Program-made: the position numbers and the translations under genes
Notes under the pieces: generated by a model
Seen by the model: the letters and a program-made list of their open reading frames with translations, nothing else
Told to the model about the DNA's origin: nothing
Database searches by the model: none
Part shown: positions 57,248-64,000 of the stretch, in pieces
Layout of the letters: every line of letters begins with the position of its first letter
How positions within the stretch are numbered: position 1 is the first letter of the stretch
Source: Citrus sinensis
Lineage: Eukaryota; Streptophyta; Magnoliopsida; Sapindales; Rutaceae
DNA: 64,000 bases
Assembly: GCF_022201045.2 (NCBI RefSeq)
Contig: NC_068556.1
Span: forward strand, 23,913,501-23,977,500
Direction: 5' to 3'

Positions 57248-58564
57248 TTAGTGGTGAAGGAAGAATGATAGTACAGAAAAAAGAGTCCCCACAGAGGTGA
57301 TAACAAGTAGCAAAATTGCTATACCAAAAACCTTGGTTTCTGGTAATGCAGCTTTTCCCTGCGGACGCTTCTTTTTCTTGCTCAATACACGGCGCCACCC
57401 GGTTTTTTTATACTTCATAACTTGCTCACATAGCCCATCGAAACAGAAGTCCTTCAAGTCCCCCTCATTCACTTCCTTGCTAAGCCTGTCAAACAGCCTG
57501 GGACCATCATTCTTATCCACATCATAGTTTATCAGAATCTGCCGGCGCTTCAGAGATTTCGCATCTTTTCTGGTGGGAATGAGGCTTTTCATGAGAATGA
57601 CATAAGAGGAAATATGTTGTGTGTTATCACAAGGGCACTGCTCAAACGCAATGAGATTCCTGAGGAGGCTTTCTGTGTGCTGATGAACTCTTATAGGTGG
57701 GATTTCGAGAACTCCATGGGCAAACTTTATGTCCAATAAATTCTCTGTTTTCGATTTCTTGATCAACACTCCAGCTTCCTTAAGCATTTTTGCACTTTCC
57801 AAGCGTTGTGTGGCATTCGCCTCACTTGGTTTGACTCTTGGAATGGTTGGGAGGAAACAATGGCGGATCAAGTCAAGTAAATGGTTGCCATCTAGGCTAA
57901 ACCTCTCGCGGTGAATCGTACGATCCCCTGGAATCATGTTTCTGAAGAACTGGAAGGCAAGACTGGTGAGGGACTGGTTAAATTTCTCAGGGAGTGGCAC
58001 AATCTCAAATAATCTTTGAAGAATGAAAAAGGGAATTTGATTTTCTAGCAACATCATGTCACGCCTCAAATCAGAGAGCGAACCGGGCGAGCTAAATAAA
58101 GGATCATTCCTTCGTCTTAGAACCTTCACAGCATGCCTCAAAAAGAGCTCAATAATGAAACCACCATCAAGTAACATCATTTTAACAAACTCATCACTTG
58201 AGATATTAATATTCTCTACATAGCACAGCCTTGCTTTATGCTCCAACCCTTTCAGTGCTTTTACACAAGCATCCAAGCTTGCTTCTATATCTGGTTTTCG
58301 ATTGAGAAGTGCATACAGATACCTCCACTTGTGTTCTTCCATTGCCTTCAAAGGACCTTCACCGTAATGAAGAGGGCCAATGGAGACTTTATCCGGAATG
58401 TAAAAGTCTTTGTGCTCTTGGGGAACGGCCACACCGGCTCTGTCTATGCAAAGCGCAGAAACTATTCTTTCCATTTTCTCCTTGATAGAGGATACGAGAG
58501 CTTCATTGGCTTTGGCTGGTGTGATGTCAATTCTTACTTGGTTTGCTGCTTCAGTATTATCCAT
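57248..58564 (-). CDS. DUF247 membrane protein (UPF0481 family)
   Basis: Plant-specific DUF247 protein, 438 aa, in one coding exon. Family blocks visible: YIPDKVSIGPLHYGEGPLKA, AMEEHKWRYLYALLNR, FVKMMLLDGGFIIELFLRHA, SDLRRDMMLLENQIPFFILQ, ESLLRNLIAFEQCPCDN, FDRLSKEVNEGDLKDFCFD, and a C-terminal membrane helix (GIAILLLVITSVGTLFSVLS). The single helix near the C-terminus suggests an anchored protein with most of the chain on one side. Biochemical role is unknown for the family; some members are tied to self-incompatibility in grasses. An acceptor-like ATGTTGCAG just upstream (about 58602) suggests a 5'UTR intron. Confidence 0.94.
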   Translation of the reverse strand: MDNTEAANQVRIDITPAKANEALVSSIKEKMERIVSALCIDRAGVAVPQEHKDFYIPDKVSIGPLHYGEGPLKAMEEHKWRYLYALLNRKPDIEASLDACVKALKGLEHKARLCYVENINISSDEFVKMMLLDGGFIIELFLRHAVKVLRRRNDPLFSSPGSLSDLRRDMMLLENQIPFFILQRLFEIVPLPEKFNQSLTSLAFQFFRNMIPGDRTIHRERFSLDGNHLLDLIRHCFLPTIPRVKPSEANATQRLESAKMLKEAGVLIKKSKTENLLDIKFAHGVLEIPPIRVHQHTESLLRNLIAFEQCPCDNTQHISSYVILMKSLIPTRKDAKSLKRRQILINYDVDKNDGPRLFDRLSKEVNEGDLKDFCFDGLCEQVMKYKKTGWRRVLSKKKKRPQGKAALPETKVFGIAILLLVITSVGTLFSVLSFFLHH

Positions 58565-60106
58565 CTTTATTTCGAACGAGGTGTGTGTAAATTCGCTCAG
58601 CCTGCAACATGGAGTGTTTCTCTTAATACTAAACTAAACATTACAGTCTTCTTTCAGCATTAGAGAAGAAGAAATGAGTATGAATTAGATAGACGAACCA
58701 TTTATAATTCAAATTCGCCAATATTGCTTAGTTGATGCCCAGAACAAATTAAAAAAATTTCATGATAGAAGTTCATGCTAAGCAAGCGAAGACTATTCGG
58801 GCACATGTTACTATTGCCATACGTGAAATTCTCATACGGGAAAATCCACACTTCACAAAATGTGAATTTAAGACACACTAAACAATAAAAGTTACTAACT
58901 CTTAAAATGAAATTAAGAATCACTACTACCAAAGTTAAAATATGGAATGGACATGGAAGAGAACACCATACCTCGTAGTGTTGCCTATAAAATTTACTCA
59001 ATAAATCCAACTTGTAAACACACACATATATATTAACGCCACGTCCCAATAACAATTTATTACCTCTTCGGGAAATGCAGATTCGAGGAGCTACACACAC
59101 ATATAAATATGTATATGTCTTAAATGAGAATCAAGGATGACTTGAAGAGATTATCAAAGAGACGAAATACACAGCTGTACAAACATATGAATCAGAAGCT
59201 TTTCTTTATGATCATTGATTTATTCTGAAAAGTACTTCACAGAAACTTCGACATAGAGAATATATTGTTACAAAAGTAAAGAACTGGTTAAATTGCATAC
59301 TTGAAGGAGAGTTCAAGAATCAGGAGCAGTAGACTCACTGTGCGATCAAAAACAAATCAATTGGCCGAATCTAATGAGATAAATATGGAGATTATGTTGA
59401 TGGGTTAGTGTCACACTTTTGCATGTTATGTCACCAATACCACTTCAGCTTTCTGTCACGAGAAAAATAAGGGATCAAATGTCGGTTATTTTTTTCTTTT
59501 TCCTTAGTGGATTGATTTTGACCTATAAATTGAGTCCAATCAGCTCAATTCAATTCATTAATTTTTTGGGTATCTTTCTCTTTCTCTTTTTTTTTTTTTT
59601 TTTTTTTTTGCTTTCTTAAGATCGGATTGATTCAAAATTTTAGAATTTGATTTTCAAACTTTACTACGTTGCTTCAACTCAGTCCGCTTGGTTCGGAAAA
59701 AACTGCCACCCTGAGAAATTAATTAATTGATATATATAGCGTTGTAAAATTTGACACGACTTGAAAATATGACATGAATAAATAGGTAAGGATCGTCTAA
59801 TTTGACATCACTATTAAATGGATAGGGTCCAAGTTGACGCGATTTTTTTTTCGTGTCAGGTTATATTTAAAGTTCTTAACCCATTATTGGACATGATATA
59901 TTATATTTTCTATTTTAAATTAATTTATAAATTCTTATTATCAAGCGTTGAATATTGAACATAATTCTCTCTCTTTTTTTTTTTTTGAAGGATGAACAAA
60001 CACACATTGTTCCATTTATAAAATTTTATATAAATTTAGAATTTCAATAGTGTAAAAGTATAAAATATCAGTAGATATAAATATTTAATAATATCGATAT
60101 TTAAGA

Positions 60107-60157
<51 letters not shown>

Positions 60158-60978
60158 TTCCATAGTATAAATATGTAATATTTTAGTAAATATGTACATT
60201 TTTTAATATTGATAAATTTATATGTGTGAATGTATATATAAAACAGTGTGTAAACATTTGATGTAAATTTTATTGATTATATAGATATTAAGTAGGTTAT
60301 TGGATAAACTTTTTATTTTCAATATTAAATTAGAATCTTAATATTTTAATACGATTATCAAATAGATTACGCTTCGGTTGACTTAAATTTGACATGGCAA
60401 AAAACTGACATGAGGCGAATACGATTCGGTGACTCCATTTTGCCGGCTCTAGCTATATAGTTTTAAAGCCCATAAAAATCTTGTGTGAAGCTTTTAAATA
60501 TGGAAGAAAATTTTCTGAAATTTATTATAAAAAGGAAGAAGAGAAGATAAAGGATGGTTTTAGAAGAAAACAAGATAGGCAGGCCCCAAGAAAACTCTTG
60601 TTCGCACCGGTCCATACATTACAAGTTCAACGATCCAGTTGCGACTGCTGCTGCTGCATGGCTAATTTCTGAATCACCCTCGCATTCGCCTTCGAATTGC
60701 GTTTAACTCCGCAATTGCCCGCTTTTTTATTCGATTGGTGAATTGAAAAACAAAACAAAACAAAAACAAAAGCAAAAGCGATGCCGCCTTCTCATCGAGC
60801 AAATACGAGATCATAATTTTATTCTCTTGTTTCGTTATTGGGTTTCCTTTTTTTAATATTTTAAAAAAAGTTCAAAAACACCTAAAATCCTGGTACTCTC
60901 TCAGGCACGCACTGGCTTCCACTTCATTTCAATTTTCAAATCATCATATTCTAACCTTGCTCTGCAAAATAAAAAACG
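58565..60978. other. Divergent spacer between the DUF247 and ALDH22A1 genes
   Basis: Both promoters lie here because the genes point away from each other. It holds a T-run at about 59589-59609, an alternating TA tract at about 60112-60149 and very AT-rich DNA from 59700 to 60360. Readings at 58702-59100 (minus) and 60481-60672 (plus) show no domain. No gene called. Confidence 0.45.
60112..60149. repeat. TA microsatellite
   Basis: About 19 TA units uninterrupted. Confidence 0.9.
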
Positions 60979-63900
60979 ATGGCTTTTTTGTTTTCGTTGA
61001 TCGTCCTCGCTTTCGCTTACGCGATCTGTCGCTTCTTGCTCATGCTCATCCCTCCCAATGTGCCTTCTATCGACGTCGACGCATCCGACGGTTCTTCTCT
61101 CTACACGTGTCTATTATATATACATTTTCTCTCTATTATACTGATTACGATTTGTTTAATTAATATATTTTAAAATTTTCTGACAGTGTTGGATGACGGA
61201 AACCAAACGCCAGATAACAGTTTCATTTATGTGAGTTTTTAGTTAATTTAGTTTTTTTTTTTAATTTATCAACTGAGTATTTTGCTTTATTTAGTTTTTG
61301 TTAATAGGCTTTTTTGCCTTAATTAATTTACTGAATAATTGTTAGTACTGAGATGGAGTTATGTGTATTGCGTAGTGAATTGAGTGTGAATCTAGTTCAG
61401 TTAATTGCTTATTTTGTTAATGTAATTGTTAAATAGATCCCTCCGAGAGGAAGGACGCCGCAGTCTGAAACAAAAGTTCAGTGCTATGAGCCAGCAACTA
61501 TGAAATACTTGGGATACTTCCCTGCATTATCGCGTGCTGAGGTTAGTGATTGCTGCACTTGGTAACACATTTGTTTAAACTGATAGAATTCAATATTTGC
61601 AATAACGTTTCATTTGCTTTTCGTTGGCTTTGTTCTCCCCATTTTAACTTTCTATAACACTATTCGTACAAATTTGGGATACAAGTAATATGGCTCGCAT
61701 CTATCAGTGGTTGCCCTTTGTAAAGCAGTTATTGAATTATTAATCCATCAAAAATGTGTGATTTGTTGCGCAATGGATGCCATGTCAAATGCCACACTAG
61801 TTTGGGAGACAGCTTTGTATGTATAGTTTGCATTTTTATCAGTCTTTTGATTGTGAATTTAGGATAAGTTACAGCAAGCTTAGTGATGCACCAAAGATGT
61901 AGAAATCTGTTCTTTTGATGTTTGCTGCTATTGTTTTTACTATTACCTTGGAACTAAAGCTAGTGCCTGAGTAAAATATGTGCAGGTTGATGAGCGTGTG
62001 GCACAAGCAAGGAAGGCACAAAAAGTATGGGCAAAAAGTAGCTTCAAGCAAAGACGTCAGTTTCTACGGATACTTCTGAAGTATATTATTGAACATCAAG
62101 AGCTTATATGCGAGTAAGGATTTGGTTTCTTTTGTGTAAGTTTAAGGGAGGATATTTTATTTTCTTCTGGCGCAGCTAGTTAAGGACGGGTGTATGTCAT
62201 GACTCATGTAATTTTGATTAGAATCTCTTCGCGCGATACTGGAAAGACAATGGTGGATGCCTCTTTGGGAGAAATAATGACAACATGTGAGAAGATAACT
62301 TGGCTTCTTTCTGAGGGTGAGAAGTGGCTGAAGCCTGAATACCGGTATCTCATCTGTGTTTTTGCTTCTATTTCATTGTGTCATCTCCACTCCGGGAAGG
62401 AAATAAAATTAAAACTGTTATTCTCACTGAATCATCATGTATTCATTTCGTGGTGTTTATCTTTTGTGCCAGCACTCCTCAAGATGTGTGCCTTCTCACT
62501 ATTGCATTCTTACCATATTATATACATGAAAGTTGGAACGGCCTACAACTAATCAATGAATATCTTGATTCACTTCACTGGATTACTTTTAAGTCATGCA
62601 TTTCCATAGCCTAATTCATTACAATGTCTGTAGGTCTTCTGGAAGGTCAATGATTCATAAGAAAGCAAAGGTGGAATTTCATCCCCTTGGTGTTGTTGGT
62701 GCTATTGTATCATGGAATTATCCTTTTCATAATATCTTTAATCCAATGCTGGCGGCAGTCTTTTCTGGGAATGGCATTGTCATCAAGGTATCTAGTGTTG
62801 GACTAAACTACTACTCTTATTTTGATATCGTTACATGTTACCTTATATTTGTAAATTTAGGTTTCAGAAAATGCAAGTTGGTCTGGATGTTTCTACTTCA
62901 GAATTATTCAAGCAGCTCTTGCTGCAGTTGGTGCTCCAGAAAATCTGGTTGATGTAATAACAGGGTATGCAATTTGCTGAGATTTTGATACTCACCAAGG
63001 TCAACATTTTACCTTGAGCTTTAATCAGACACTTCTTCTAGGTTTGCTGAGACAGGGGAAGCCCTGGTGTCGTCAGTTGATAAAATTATATTTGTTGGAT
63101 CGCCTGGTGTTGGTAGGATGGTATGATCCTCTCTTGTTTAACTGCTTAGGAGTTTTTTCCCTGAATTTTTGTACAATTTCCATACATGGTACCTTCAAAC
63201 AGTCCTCTCTGAAGAGACGTCTTATTTAGAAGAGGTGTCTTGCAGATATTCTTCTGACAACTACAGATCTGAACTATCCTTCACTTTTTTGCTGATTACT
63301 TGTCATATTTGCTTTTGCTGCAGATAATGAGAAATGCTTCCAAGACCCTTACACCAGTTACACTTGAGCTTGGTGGAAAAGATGCTTTTATTGTTTGTGA
63401 TGATGTAGACGTACCTCATGTATGAATCCTATCCATCACTGTCTGATGTCTTGTTGACCCACATGTTTTTATCAATTGTTGAGATATTGATTGATGTTTG
63501 TGATTAAGAATTAAATTCATATTCTTGAGTGCCATTGATCCTTACAAGAAACTGCTCTGCTTGATACAGGTTGCTCAAATTGCTGTCAGGGCTGCTCTTC
63601 AGTCTAGTGGGCAGAACTGTGCTGGGGCTGAGAGATTTTATGTCCACAGGGACATTTATGCTTCGTTTGTCAGTCAAGTGGCTAAAATCGTGAAGTCTGT
63701 TTCAGCTGTAAGTATGTCATCTTTTAAAACATTTTATGTGGAAGATGTTATTCTGTCTACTAAATTGTCTTCATGGTTCTTTTGTGGAATCTGCATGTAA
63801 ATCTTTACCACGTGTATGCCCTACAGTTTTCATTTGACTGGTGATTTGCCTCTGGCATTAGAATTGGCGTATAATCTTTTGCAGGGTCCGCCTCTAGCCG

Positions 63901-64000
63901 GAAAGTATGATATGGGAGCCTTATGCCTGCTGGAGCACTCGGAAAAGCTTCAAAACCTTGTGAATGATGCTTTAGACAAAGGAGCAGAAATTCTTGCCCG
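60979..64000 (+). CDS. ALDH22A1: Aldehyde dehydrogenase family 22 (ALDH22A1), 5' part
   Basis: NAD(P)-dependent aldehyde dehydrogenase of the plant-only family 22; truncated by the right window edge. Eleven exons: 60979-61090, 61187-61230, 61437-61541, 61986-62113, 62222-62344, 62634-62787, 62861-62964, 63042-63120, 63324-63419, 63570-63707, 63885-64000. All have GT-AG borders, open for 1199 nt. The N-terminal membrane helix ([20 protein letters not shown]) is the mark of ALDH22, which sits on a membrane of the secretory pathway. Catalytic features are [20 protein letters not shown], the cofactor Lys in [24 protein letters not shown] of the Rossmann turn, the general-base Glu in [12 protein letters not shown], and the catalytic Cys in [11 protein letters not shown]. 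It probably detoxifies stress-produced aldehydes. Nothing looks broken in the part seen. Confidence 0.96.

Noticed and set aside
60481-60672. Small gene upstream of ALDH22A1
   Set aside because: 63-aa frame with no domain in the presumed promoter; composition like the surrounding spacer.

Overview
This is a 64 kb piece of a plant nuclear genome. The genes have short exons with GT-AG introns, the spacers are AT-rich, and plant-only families are present (GRAS, group-S bZIP, DUF247, PMEI, ALDH22). The gene set points to a eudicot. A woody species such as Citrus fits what I remember of these proteins, but that is inference. TENA_E, UBC32, a universal stress protein and PMEI genes also lie close together on Arabidopsis chromosome 3 (At3g16990, At3g17000, At3g17020 and the At3g171xx PMEIs, from memory). 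The window therefore looks like a conserved eudicot block enlarged by repeats and a GRAS gene array.

Layout. 0-8.3 kb: 5' part of a BRWD/PHIP-type WD40-bromodomain gene (minus strand, 17 coding exons in view). 8.3-18.4 kb: gene-poor DNA with a rearranged LTR-retrotransposon fossil, a tRNA-His(GUG) gene beside a tandem array carrying decayed tRNA-like 3' halves, and a complete non-autonomous hAT element with 8-bp target duplications. 18.4-19.3 kb: a group-S1-type bZIP gene whose leader holds a sucrose-control (SC) uORF. 19.7-22.1 kb: TENA_E, thiamin salvage (minus). 22.6-24.2 kb: intron-bearing pseudogene of an organellar L24/KOW ribosomal protein.

26-44.4 kb: a GRAS array on the minus strand. 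It holds one full-length 600-aa gene, two intact paralogs lacking the long N-terminus, one pseudogene and one or two smaller relics. Shared promoter and flank segments show serial duplication. A young, nearly whole Ty1/copia element (identical-looking 383-bp LTRs, CAAAT target duplication) sits between two units, a raffinose-synthase-like fragment is wedged between two others, and a second hAT element of the same family lies between 41.0 and 41.8 kb.

46-64 kb: ordinary single genes: UBC32 (ER-anchored E2, plus) convergent with an INO80B/PAPA-1 plus HIT-finger gene (minus); a PMEI gene whose 3' end carries a 5'-truncated LINE insertion (minus); a universal stress protein (minus); a DUF247 gene (minus); and the 5' two thirds of ALDH22A1 (plus), running off the right end.

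I found no wholly new molecular system. The best leads are the SC-uORF with an altered C-terminus, the LINE poly(A) tail read as a poly-Phe end of the PMEI protein, the GRAS array with its recurring breakpoints, and the tRNA-His-like tandem repeats.
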